A stretch of DNA of 64,000 nucleotides, taken from contig NZ_QDDJ01000014.1 of NCBI RefSeq assembly GCF_003121625.1, positions 1 through 64,000 of the forward strand, read 5' to 3'. How positions within the stretch are numbered: the first letter of the stretch is position 1; each line of letters begins with the position of its first letter. Shown in pieces: positions 52,667 to 59,788 of this stretch. The position numbers and the translations under genes were made by a program. The DNA is from Ornithinimicrobium cavernae (GTDB lineage Bacteria; Actinomycetota; Actinomycetes; Actinomycetales; Dermatophilaceae). The notes beneath the pieces were generated by a model. It did not search any database, was not told the origin of the DNA, and worked only from the letters and a program-made list of their open reading frames with translations.

Positions 52667-53834
52667 GGCCCACGAGCACCGGCTCGTTGACCAGGGTCAC
52701 GCCGAAGGCCTCCTGCACACCGTCGCGCACCTCGCGGGCCAGGGCCACCACGTCAGCCGCGCGCGCCCGGCCCCGGTTGGTCAGCGCGAGCGTGTGCTTG
52801 GTCGACAGGGCGGCCGGGCCGGGCAGCCCGTGCCCCTTGCGGAAGCCGGCCCGGTCGATCAGCCACGCCGCCGAGGTCTTCACCGTGCCCTCCGCCGACG
52901 GGAACCGCGGCGGGACGGGACCGTCGGGGCCCAGGCGCTCGGCGGCCCGGGTGACCAGGGCGGCATACTCCTGGGCCGGGAGGATGGGGTTGGTGAAGAA
53001 CGAGCCGCAGGACCACGTGTCGTGGTCGGTCGCGTCGAGCACCATCCCCCGGTTGCGCCGCTGCTGCAGCACCGCCTCGCGGGCCTCGGCGAGCGGCACC
53101 CGCGAGCCCAGCGCCACCCCCAGCCCCTCGGCCAGCGCGGCGTAGCCCACCGGCTGGGAGAGCTCGGTCGGCCGCAGCGAGAAGGTCACCGACAGCACGA
53201 TGTGCCGGGGCGTCACGGCGCCGGCCGGCGCGTCCGGGCCGACGATCGTGTCCTTGAGCACGGAGTGCCGGTAGCTGAACCCCAGGTCCGCGGCGAACAT
53301 CGTGCGCACCCGCTGCTCCACGCGGTCCCACACGCGCACCTGGGCGATCGTCTGCGCGACCTCCTGGCCATACGCGCCGACGTTCTGCACGGGCGTCGCG
53401 CCCGCACTGCCCGGGATGCCGGAGAGCGCCTCGATCCCCGACCAGCCCTCGGCGACGGCCCGGGCGACGACGTCGTCCCACACCTCGCCCGCCGCGACCT
53501 GCGCTGTCACCCCGCCGCAGGCCGAGGCGTCGGGCACCGCGATGCCGGTGGTGCGGACGAGCACGACGGTGCCGGGGAAGCCGTCATCGGACACCAGCAG
53601 GTTGGAGCCACCCGCCACGACGAGCAGCGGATCGCCCGCGGCGTCGGCGTCCCGGACCGCCTCGATCAGCTCGGCCTCGGTGGTGGCGGTGACCGTGCGT
53701 CGCGCCGGTCCCCCGACCCGCATCGTGGTCAGCCCTGCCAGGGCGTTGTATGCCGTGGGGCCGGCAGGTGCGCCGGCGGCAGGTGAGGCGTCGGTCGCGA
53801 CCTCAGGGGCAGCGCCCGGGTCGGTCGGGGTCAT
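52656..53834 (-). CDS. murB: UDP-N-acetylenolpyruvoylglucosamine reductase MurB
   Basis: A 392-residue FAD enzyme of peptidoglycan precursor synthesis. FAD-binding VVAGGSNLLVSDDGFPGTVV, GIEALSGIPGSAGATPVQNVGAYGQEV, the YRHSVLK region, and the catalytic Ser in SCGSFFTNPI (proton donor) are seen. A Pro/Ala-rich N-terminal extension of about 28 residues is unusual in length. The ATG overlaps the HadB-like stop by four bases. This adjacency to a MaoC pair is also known in actinobacteria. Confidence 0.95.
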   Translation of the reverse strand: MTPTDPGAAPEVATDASPAAGAPAGPTAYNALAGLTTMRVGGPARRTVTATTEAELIEAVRDADAAGDPLLVVAGGSNLLVSDDGFPGTVVLVRTTGIAVPDASACGGVTAQVAAGEVWDDVVARAVAEGWSGIEALSGIPGSAGATPVQNVGAYGQEVAQTIAQVRVWDRVEQRVRTMFAADLGFSYRHSVLKDTIVGPDAPAGAVTPRHIVLSVTFSLRPTELSQPVGYAALAEGLGVALGSRVPLAEAREAVLQQRRNRGMVLDATDHDTWSCGSFFTNPILPAQEYAALVTRAAERLGPDGPVPPRFPSAEGTVKTSAAWLIDRAGFRKGHGLPGPAALSTKHTLALTNRGRARAADVVALAREVRDGVQEAFGVTLVNEPVLVGLTL

Positions 53835-54241
53835 GCCCGGACGACGGCCTGGCAGCGGCCCAGGACCTTCTCACCGGCGCAGGTGGCGGCCACCTCGATG
53901 GTCTGGGTGCCGGCCTCCTCGTCGGTCTTGCGCACCACACCCTCGACGAGCACCTCGACGGTCTCGCCCTCGGGCACGACGACCATGCCGGTGAACTTCG
54001 TGGTGCAGGACAGGACCCGGCCCGGGTCCCCGCCGACGTAGGCGGTGACGACGTCGAGCGCGGCACCCATCGTCCACATCCCGTGGGCGATGACGTCGGG
54101 CAGCCCGACGGACCGGGCGAACTCGGCGTCCTGGTGGATCGGGTTCTGGTCGCCGGAGGCGTTCGCGTAGTCCACCAGGCGGGCCCGGTCGACCGTGACC
54201 GTCCTCGTCAGCGCGGCGGTGTCGGTGGTCAGCTCGCTCAT
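53831..54241 (-). CDS. MaoC dehydratase, HadB-like
   Basis: A 136-residue single hot-dog fold hydratase. The R-hydratase motif ASGDQNPIHQDAEFARSVGLPDVIAHGM supplies the catalytic Asp and His. HadB of mycobacteria forms a heterodimer with HadA to dehydrate 3-hydroxyacyl-ACP in FAS-II. Mycolic acids cannot be assumed here, so the role may be ordinary fatty-acid metabolism. One-base overlap with the HadA-like gene and a four-base overlap with murB. Confidence 0.85.
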   Translation of the reverse strand: MSELTTDTAALTRTVTVDRARLVDYANASGDQNPIHQDAEFARSVGLPDVIAHGMWTMGAALDVVTAYVGGDPGRVLSCTTKFTGMVVVPEGETVEVLVEGVVRKTDEEAGTQTIEVAATCAGEKVLGRCQAVVRA

Positions 54242-54687
54242 CAGCCCTCTCCCCTCACCACGATGGTGGACCGCACCGTCGTCACCGGCTGCCCCTCGGC
54301 ATCGCTGAGCTCCACGCGGGTCGAGACCATGCCGTGGCCACCCGCCTCACGGACGCGGTCGACGTGCAGGACGCCGGTCAGGGCGTCACCTGCCGTGATC
54401 GGCCGGTGGTGGGTGAAGCCCTCCTCACCGTGCACCACCCGCGAGAAGTCAATGCCGGCGCCGGGGTCCTGGATCAGCTGGGCCTCGCACTGCTGCGCCA
54501 GCCGCACCGCGAAGGTGGGGGGCGCGACCACGTCGGCGTGACCGAGGGCCTGCGCGGCGGCCGCGTCGCGGTGCGCCGGGCTCGTGGAGCCGATCGCTTC
54601 GGCGAAGGCGGAGATCTCCGCGGCGGTGACCGGGAACGGGCCGGCCGGCGGGTACTCCCGGCCGGCGTAGTCGGGATTCACAGGCAT
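54241..54687 (-). CDS. FAS1-type dehydratase, HadA-like
   Basis: A 148-residue MaoC/HadA family protein (MPVNPDYAGREYPPAGPFPVTAAEISAFAEAIG, APPTFAVRL, HGEEGFTHHRPITAGD). Members lack the catalytic dyad and act as a partner subunit of HadB. The ATG at 54687 matches family starts. The terminator of rpmG is only 29 bases upstream, leaving little space for a separate promoter. Confidence 0.85.
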   Translation of the reverse strand: MPVNPDYAGREYPPAGPFPVTAAEISAFAEAIGSTSPAHRDAAAAQALGHADVVAPPTFAVRLAQQCEAQLIQDPGAGIDFSRVVHGEEGFTHHRPITAGDALTGVLHVDRVREAGGHGMVSTRVELSDAEGQPVTTVRSTIVVRGEG

Positions 54688-54716
54688 GCCGGTCAGCCTA
54701 TCCGCCCGGGACACGC

Positions 54717-54750
54717 CGAAGGCCGTCACCCAGCAGGGTGACGGCCTTCG
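54717..54750 (-). terminator. rpmG terminator
   Basis: A perfect 15-bp stem (CGAAGGCCGTCACCC against GGGTGACGGCCTTCG) with a 4-base loop, 43 bases past the rpmG stop and about 30 before the HadA-like start. Confidence 0.7.
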
Positions 54751-54793
54751 AGGTGCTGACCGGGGTCAGCGGTCCGGCTGGTGCCGGAGTGCG

Positions 54794-54964
54794 TCAGCGG
54801 GTCTCGCGGTGCGCGGTGTGCTTGCCGCAGCGCGAGCAGAACTTGGCCAGCTCGACCCGGTCGGGGTTGTTGCGGCGGTTCTTCTTGGTGATGTAGTTGC
54901 GCTCCTTGCACTCCGTGCACGCCAGAGTGATCTTCGGGCGGACGTCGGCGCTCTTGCTAGCCAC
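54794..54964 (-). CDS. rpmG: 50S ribosomal protein L33 (zinc form)
   Basis: A 56-residue protein. CTEC and CSRC pairs in [19 protein letters not shown] and [13 protein letters not shown] bind zinc (C+ form). The GTG at 54964 is the normal start; upstream in-frame sequence is not L33-like. It is the first of a block with tRNA-Met and tRNA-Thr behind it and hadAB in front, as in mycobacteria. Confidence 0.95.
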   Translation of the reverse strand: MASKSADVRPKITLACTECKERNYITKKNRRNNPDRVELAKFCSRCGKHTAHRETR

Positions 54965-55085
54965 GGGGCAACCTGCTCTCGAAACGATGGTGTGGTGGTG
55001 CGTGCGGGAGTCCGTCGCACACGCGGCGGCAGACAGCAGCACTCAAGGATACGCGACGATCGGCTGTGCACCGAATCGCGACCAG

Positions 55086-55159
55086 TAGCGGGAGCGGGGC
55101 TCGATCCCGCGACCTCACGATTATGAGTCGTGCGCTCTAACCAGCTGAGCTATCCCGCC
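55086..55159 (-). tRNA. tRNA-Met (CAT anticodon, elongator type)
   Basis: 74 bases: acceptor GGCGGGA/TCCCGCT (one G-U pair), D arm GCTCAGCTGGTTAGAGC, anticodon arm CACGA/TCGTG with loop CTCATAA, T arm GCGGG-ATCGAGC-CCCGC. Lack of the three G-C pairs of initiator tRNA points to the elongator species. Confidence 0.93.
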
Positions 55160-55197
55160 TTGGGCGGTGCCTCCCGGCTGACCGAGTGGCTTCCCTG

Positions 55198-55270
55198 AGC
55201 CCCCAAACGGAATCGAACCGTTGACCTTCTCCTTACCATGGAGACGCTCTACCGACTGAGCTATAGGGGC
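55198..55270 (-). tRNA. tRNA-Thr (GGT anticodon)
   Basis: 73 bases: acceptor GCCCCTA/TGGGGGC, D arm GCTCAGTCGGTAGAGC, anticodon arm TCTCC/GGAGA with loop ATGGTAA, T arm AACGG-TTCGATT-CCGTT. It is 38 bases upstream of tRNA-Met. Confidence 0.93.
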
Positions 55271-55369
55271 CTGCGTCAGCGCATCGGGTCCTGCCCGGGC
55301 GCGGAACGCTCCGCAGACTTTACACGGCCCACCCGGTGTCCACGAAATCGGGCGCCGGGCGGGCTGCGG

Positions 55370-56287
55370 TCAGGTCACCGAGCCGGTGAGATGGACCCTC
55401 GAGCCGGCCCGGTCGGTGACGCACAGGCCCAGGCCGCCGCCCTCGCGGGCGAAGGAGAAGCCGACCGTGGACGGCAGCAGGACCGGCTTGCGGAACTCCA
55501 CGGCGGCCTCGTAGACCGCCGGGAGACGACCCTCCAGCGCCGCCAGGGTGCGGGCGTGGACCCACATCCCGTGGGCGATGGTGCGCGGGAAGCCGAACGC
55601 CCTGGCGGTGAGCGGGGTCAGGTGGATCGGGTTCACGTCCCCCGACACCGCGGCATACTCCCGACCGAGCCCGCCCCCGAGCCGCCACAGCGCGGACGGT
55701 TCCCCCCCATTTCTTGGGGAGGTTCGGACCGCCTCCGGCGCATTCTTGGGGAGGTCCGGACCGGTGGCGTCCTGCGCCGGGCTGTCACTGGGACGCTTGC
55801 CGCGGGCGAGGTAGGTGCTGCGTCCGGTCCAGACCACCTCATCGCCCACGCGGGCCTCGCCGAGCAGGTCCACCTGGGTCCCGGAACCGTGCGCCCGCAG
55901 GTCGGCGGCGCTGCTGGACAGCGTCACCGCCTCCCCGACGCCGACCGGCCGGTGCAGCCGCATCCGGTTGGAGACGTGCACCAGACCGGGCAGCGCGAGC
56001 GGGAAGTCCGCAGAGGCCATCAGGTGCACCTGCAGCGGGAAGGTCAGCACGTGCAGCCATGTGGCCGGCACGGTGTCGCGCAGCGTGAAGCCGCACACCC
56101 GTGAGTAGGCAGCGAAGCGGTCGGCGTCCTGCACCAGGTCCGTGACCATCACCCGGCGGTCCGGCAGCGAGCCGTCCGGACCACCACGACGGGTGGGGAC
56201 CAGGGCCCGGGCGATCTCCCTGCCGATGCTGGGCAGCTCCTCGAGCAGCTCGACCTCGATGTCCTGCGCGCTGGCGGGCACGGTCAC
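55370..56287 (-). CDS. MaoC dehydratase, HtdX-like
   Basis: A 305-residue double hot-dog protein. The N-terminal half lacks catalytic residues. The C-terminal MaoC domain has YAAVSGDVNPIHLTPLTA and FGFPRTIAHGMW. It resembles mycobacterial HtdX (3-hydroxyacyl dehydratase), and it is next to FabG4-like and FadA2-like genes as in Mycobacterium. A 32-bp duplication in the linker between the domains (55711 and 55743) is notable. The GTG start at 56287 overlaps fabG by four bases. Confidence 0.85.
   Translation of the reverse strand: MTVPASAQDIEVELLEELPSIGREIARALVPTRRGGPDGSLPDRRVMVTDLVQDADRFAAYSRVCGFTLRDTVPATWLHVLTFPLQVHLMASADFPLALPGLVHVSNRMRLHRPVGVGEAVTLSSSAADLRAHGSGTQVDLLGEARVGDEVVWTGRSTYLARGKRPSDSPAQDATGPDLPKNAPEAVRTSPRNGGEPSALWRLGGGLGREYAAVSGDVNPIHLTPLTARAFGFPRTIAHGMWVHARTLAALEGRLPAVYEAAVEFRKPVLLPSTVGFSFAREGGGLGLCVTDRAGSRVHLTGSVT
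55711..55763. repeat. 32-base-period duplication in the HtdX linker
   Basis: TTCTTGGGGAGGTTCGGACCG at 55711-55731 recurs as TTCTTGGGGAGGTCCGGACCG at 55743-55763. The period is not a multiple of three, so the two units are read in different frames. Confidence 0.6.
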
Positions 56288-57693
56288 GCCCCGATCTGGG
56301 ACTGACCGCACACGCGGATCACCTGACCGGTGACGGCCCCGCTGCCGGGCGCGGCCAGGTAGGCGATGGTCTCGGCCACATCGACCGGCTTGCCGCCCTG
56401 GCTCAGGCTGTTGAAGCGACGGCCGAACTCGCGCGTCGCGAACGGGATCCGGTCGGTCATCTCGGTCTCGATGAACCCGGGTGCCACGGCGTTGACGGTG
56501 ATGCCGCGATCAGCGACCAGGGGCGCCTCGGCCCGCACCAGGCCGATCACACCCGCCTTGCTGGCCGCGTAGTTGCTCTGGCCGCGGTTGCCGGCGACAC
56601 CGGAGGTGGAGGCGACGCCGACGATGCGGCCCCCCTCGGCCAGACCACCGGCCACCGTGGCGTCCAGCAGCACCTCGTTGATCCGGATCTCGGCCGCGAG
56701 GTTGACCTCCAGCACGCTGCCCCAGCGGTCCTCGTCCGTGTTGACCAGGAGCTTGTCACGGGTGATGCCGGCGTTGTGGACGATCGCATGGAGCCGCGCA
56801 TCCCTGCCGTGCCGGGCAGCCACGTGGGCCGCGATCCGGTGCCCGGCGTCGGGGGCGGTGATGTCCAGCTGCAGGGCGGTGCCGCCGAGCCGGTTGGCGA
56901 CCCTGGTGAGCGCCTCACCCGCGGCCGGGATGTCGACGACGACCAGCTGCGCCCCGTCGCGGGCGAGCACCTCGGCGATGCCGGCGCCGATGCCACGGGC
57001 GGCACCGGTCACGACGACGATCCTGCCGGCGAACGGCGCTGCGGGGTCGCTCGGCACCTCACCGGGCGCACCGCCCAGCACGCGCCACGGCTGCCCCGAC
57101 ACGTAGGCCGACCGGCCCTCGAGAAGGAACGACAGGGTGGAGGTCAGCGCAGCGCCGGTCGTCGCGGTCGAGACGAGGACGAGGTTGGCCGTGCCGCCCG
57201 TGCGCAGCTCCTTGCCGACACTGCGCGTGATGCCCTCCAGTGCCTGCTGGACCGCGGCGGCCTCGGGGGCCTCGACCAGCTCCGGCGCCGTCCCCACGAG
57301 GACCACCCGGGCGCTGGGGCCCAGGGCGCGCAGCGCCGGGCGGAGGACTGCGCGGACACCCTCGAGCTCACCGACGGTGGCCAGGGCCGTGGCGTCCACC
57401 ACGACCGCACCGATCTTTGCCTCGTATGCGGGGGGCACGGCTCGGCCGTCCGCACCGGTCGTGCGGGTGGCCGGCTCGTCACGGACGGCGTCGGCGGTCG
57501 TGACACCGAGGGCCGCGAGGGCCTCGGAGGTCGCCCCGCTGCTCGCGCCGGAACCGTCCAGCACCGCGAGGACGACGTCACCCGCGGGCAGCTCGCGCCC
57601 CCGGCGCAGCTCGGTCGCCTGGGGCACCCCCAGCTGCTTGCCGACAGCCTTGGCCACCGGGTTGCCGGTCAGCACATCGAGCACCTTGGTCAT
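56284..57693 (-). CDS. FabG4-like 3-oxoacyl-ACP reductase
   Basis: A 469-residue reductase of the large FabG4 type. The first 200 residues form a degenerate Rossmann-like domain. The second half is a full short-chain dehydrogenase: cofactor loop TGAARGIGAGIAEVLA, NAGITRDKLLVNTDEDRWG, catalytic Ser-Tyr-Lys in STSGVAGNRGQSNYAASKAG, and tail EMTDRIPFATRE. It reduces 3-ketoacyl-CoA or ACP. It lies between HtdX-like and FadA-like genes with TGATG and GTGA overlaps, so these three genes are one coupled unit. Confidence 0.9.
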   Translation of the reverse strand: MTKVLDVLTGNPVAKAVGKQLGVPQATELRRGRELPAGDVVLAVLDGSGASSGATSEALAALGVTTADAVRDEPATRTTGADGRAVPPAYEAKIGAVVVDATALATVGELEGVRAVLRPALRALGPSARVVLVGTAPELVEAPEAAAVQQALEGITRSVGKELRTGGTANLVLVSTATTGAALTSTLSFLLEGRSAYVSGQPWRVLGGAPGEVPSDPAAPFAGRIVVVTGAARGIGAGIAEVLARDGAQLVVVDIPAAGEALTRVANRLGGTALQLDITAPDAGHRIAAHVAARHGRDARLHAIVHNAGITRDKLLVNTDEDRWGSVLEVNLAAEIRINEVLLDATVAGGLAEGGRIVGVASTSGVAGNRGQSNYAASKAGVIGLVRAEAPLVADRGITVNAVAPGFIETEMTDRIPFATREFGRRFNSLSQGGKPVDVAETIAYLAAPGSGAVTGQVIRVCGQSQIGA

Positions 57694-58976
57694 CACACCG
57701 CCTCCAGGATCGCGACGACACCCTGGCCGCCGGCAGCACAGATGGAGATCAGGCCGCGCGAGCCGGGTCCCTTCTCGGACAGGAGCTTGGCCAGGGAGGC
57801 GACGATCCGCCCACCGGTTGCGGCGAAGGGGTGACCCACCGCCAGGGAGGACCCGTTGACGTTGAGGCGACTGCGGTCGATCGAGCCCAGTGCGGCGTCG
57901 AGCCCGAGCCGCTCGGTGCAGAACTCCTGGCTCTCCCAGGCTGCGAGGGTGGACAGCACGGTCGAGGCGAAGGCCTCGTGGATCTCGTAGAGGTCGAAGT
58001 CCTGCAGGCTCAGCCCCTGCCGGGCGAGCAGGCGGGGCACGGCATAGGCCGGTGCCATGAGCAGGCCTTCGCTGCCGTCCACGTAGTCCACCGCCGCGAC
58101 CTCGGCGTCGACGAAGCGCGCCAGCACCGGAAGGTTGCGCTCCGCGGCCCACTCCTCGGAGGCGACCAGCACGAGGGCGGCGCCGTCGGACAGCGGCGTG
58201 GAGTTGCCGGCAGTCATCGTGGCCCCCTCGCCCCTGCCGAAGACCGGCGAGAGCGCGGCCAGCTTCTCCACGGACGTGTCGGGGCGCAGCCCCTGGTCCC
58301 GGCTGAGCCGTCGGAACGGGGTCACCAGGTCGTCGAAGAAGCCCTCGTCCCAGGCGCGGGCGAGGTTGTGGTGGCTCGCGGCCGCCAGCTCGTCCTGGGC
58401 CTCGCGCGTGATCCCCCACTCCCTGGCCGTGCGAGCCTGGTGCTCGCCCATCGACAGGCCGGTCCGCGGCTCGGAGTTGCGCGGCGTCTCCGGAGCCAGG
58501 TCGCCCGGACGGATCGACGCCAGGGCCCGGGCACGCTGCAGGGCCGTCCTGGCGTGGTTGGCCCGCAGCAGCGCCCGGCGCAGCCCCTCACCGACCGCGA
58601 TGGGCGCGTCGCTCGCGCTGTCCACACCTCCTGCGATCGCACTGTCGATCTGGCCCAGCTGGATCTTGTTGGCCACCTGGATGACGGTCTCCAGGCCGGT
58701 CCCGCAGGCCTGCTGCAGGTCGTAGGCGGGCGTGGTCGCATCGAGCGCGGAGCCGAGGACGGTCTCTCGGGTCAGGTTGAAGTCCCGGCTGTGCTTGAGC
58801 ACGGCACCGGCGGCCACCTCGCCGACCCGCTGACCGGCCAGGCCGAACCGGGCGACCAGGCCGTCGAGCGCGGCGGTCAGCATGTCCTGGTTGGACGCGG
58901 CCGCGTAGGCGCCTCCGGCCTTGCCGAACGGGATGCGGTTGCCGCCGACGATCACGGCGTTGCGGGCTTGAGCCAT
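57693..58976 (-). CDS. FadA-like acetyl-CoA acyltransferase
   Basis: A 427-residue thiolase. The nucleophilic Cys is in DLQQACGTGLETVIQ, the His in LYEIHEAFASTVL, and the second Cys in ISICAAGGQGVVAILE. It cleaves 3-ketoacyl-CoA in beta-oxidation or condenses acyl units. First gene of the htdX-type unit, with an AGGAG site before the ATG at 58976. It is divergent from a TetR gene that probably controls it. Confidence 0.92.
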   Translation of the reverse strand: MAQARNAVIVGGNRIPFGKAGGAYAAASNQDMLTAALDGLVARFGLAGQRVGEVAAGAVLKHSRDFNLTRETVLGSALDATTPAYDLQQACGTGLETVIQVANKIQLGQIDSAIAGGVDSASDAPIAVGEGLRRALLRANHARTALQRARALASIRPGDLAPETPRNSEPRTGLSMGEHQARTAREWGITREAQDELAAASHHNLARAWDEGFFDDLVTPFRRLSRDQGLRPDTSVEKLAALSPVFGRGEGATMTAGNSTPLSDGAALVLVASEEWAAERNLPVLARFVDAEVAAVDYVDGSEGLLMAPAYAVPRLLARQGLSLQDFDLYEIHEAFASTVLSTLAAWESQEFCTERLGLDAALGSIDRSRLNVNGSSLAVGHPFAATGGRIVASLAKLLSEKGPGSRGLISICAAGGQGVVAILEAV

Positions 58977-59027
58977 CAGGAACTCCTGTGGGAACGGGGC
59001 GGACACGAGATCACTATCCGATACCGA

Positions 59028-59058
59028 CAGTAGCAGGTACGCCCGGTACTAGGTACTG
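59028..59058. promoter_or_regulatory. imperfect palindrome between FadA-like and TetR genes
   Basis: CAGTAGCAGGTAC (59028-59040) pairs with GTACTAGGTACTG (59046-59058) at 10 of 13 positions around a 5-base centre. It contains three GGTAC copies and lies 8 bases before the TetR start. Likely operator of the TetR regulator. Confidence 0.55.
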
Positions 59059-59065
59059 TGGTGGC

Positions 59066-59788
59066 ATGACTACCCAAGCCGACGGCCGGGACACCCGCTG
59101 GGTCGAGCACCGCGCGGCCCGGCGCCGGGAGCTCGTCGAGGCTGCTCTCCGGGCGATCCGACGGCACGGCCCGACCGTGGGGATGGACGACATCTCGGCC
59201 GAGGCAGGCACCAGCAAGACCGTGGTCTACCGGCACTTCGGAGGGCGGACCGGGCTGTATGCGGCCGTGGTCGAGTCCGTCGACCAGCGCATCCTGGACA
59301 GCCTGGGGGCCGCAACGGCGGGCCGCGACCCGGCCACCGAGGACCCGCTGGCCCTCGTCGCCCCGATGGTCGATGCCTATCTGGTGCTCGTTGAGAAGGA
59401 CCCGGAGATCTACCGGTTCGTCGTCACCCGGCCCCTGGTCGACGGCCCCGTCGAGCACGATCCCGTCGTCGGCCTGGCCGACCGGATCGGCGAGCAGGTG
59501 ACGCGCGCACTCGAGGCCCACCTGCGCAGGCAGGGCCGCGACACCGCGTGTGCACCGACGTGGGGCCACGGCCTGGTCGGCTTCGTCCGCGCGGCCGCGG
59601 ACCAGTGGCTGAGCACCGAGATGGCCCGGCCGCGCAGCGCCGTCGTCGCCGACGTGACCACACTCTTCGCGCCCGCTCTCTCGGGAGCCGGCCCCGCGGC
59701 ATACCCCAGTCACAGCACTCCAGCACACCCCTCGGGCAGCACTGCCCGGACCGACCGCTCCACCGACCGTGAGGACCCAGACGCATGA
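59066..59788 (+). CDS. TetR family regulator of the fatty-acid locus
   Basis: A 240-residue regulator. The helix-turn-helix is MDDISAEAGTSKTVVYRHFGGR (about 42-63). The C-terminal domain is helical and ends with a low-complexity Ser/Thr/Pro tail of about 25 residues. It sits between the FadA/FabG4/HtdX unit and an acyl-CoA oxidase, so acyl-CoA-responsive control of both is likely but inferred. The ATG at 59066 is preceded by a suitable G-rich site. It overlaps the next gene by four bases (ATGA). Confidence 0.9.
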   Translation: MTTQADGRDTRWVEHRAARRRELVEAALRAIRRHGPTVGMDDISAEAGTSKTVVYRHFGGRTGLYAAVVESVDQRILDSLGAATAGRDPATEDPLALVAPMVDAYLVLVEKDPEIYRFVVTRPLVDGPVEHDPVVGLADRIGEQVTRALEAHLRRQGRDTACAPTWGHGLVGFVRAAADQWLSTEMARPRSAVVADVTTLFAPALSGAGPAAYPSHSTPAHPSGSTARTDRSTDREDPDA

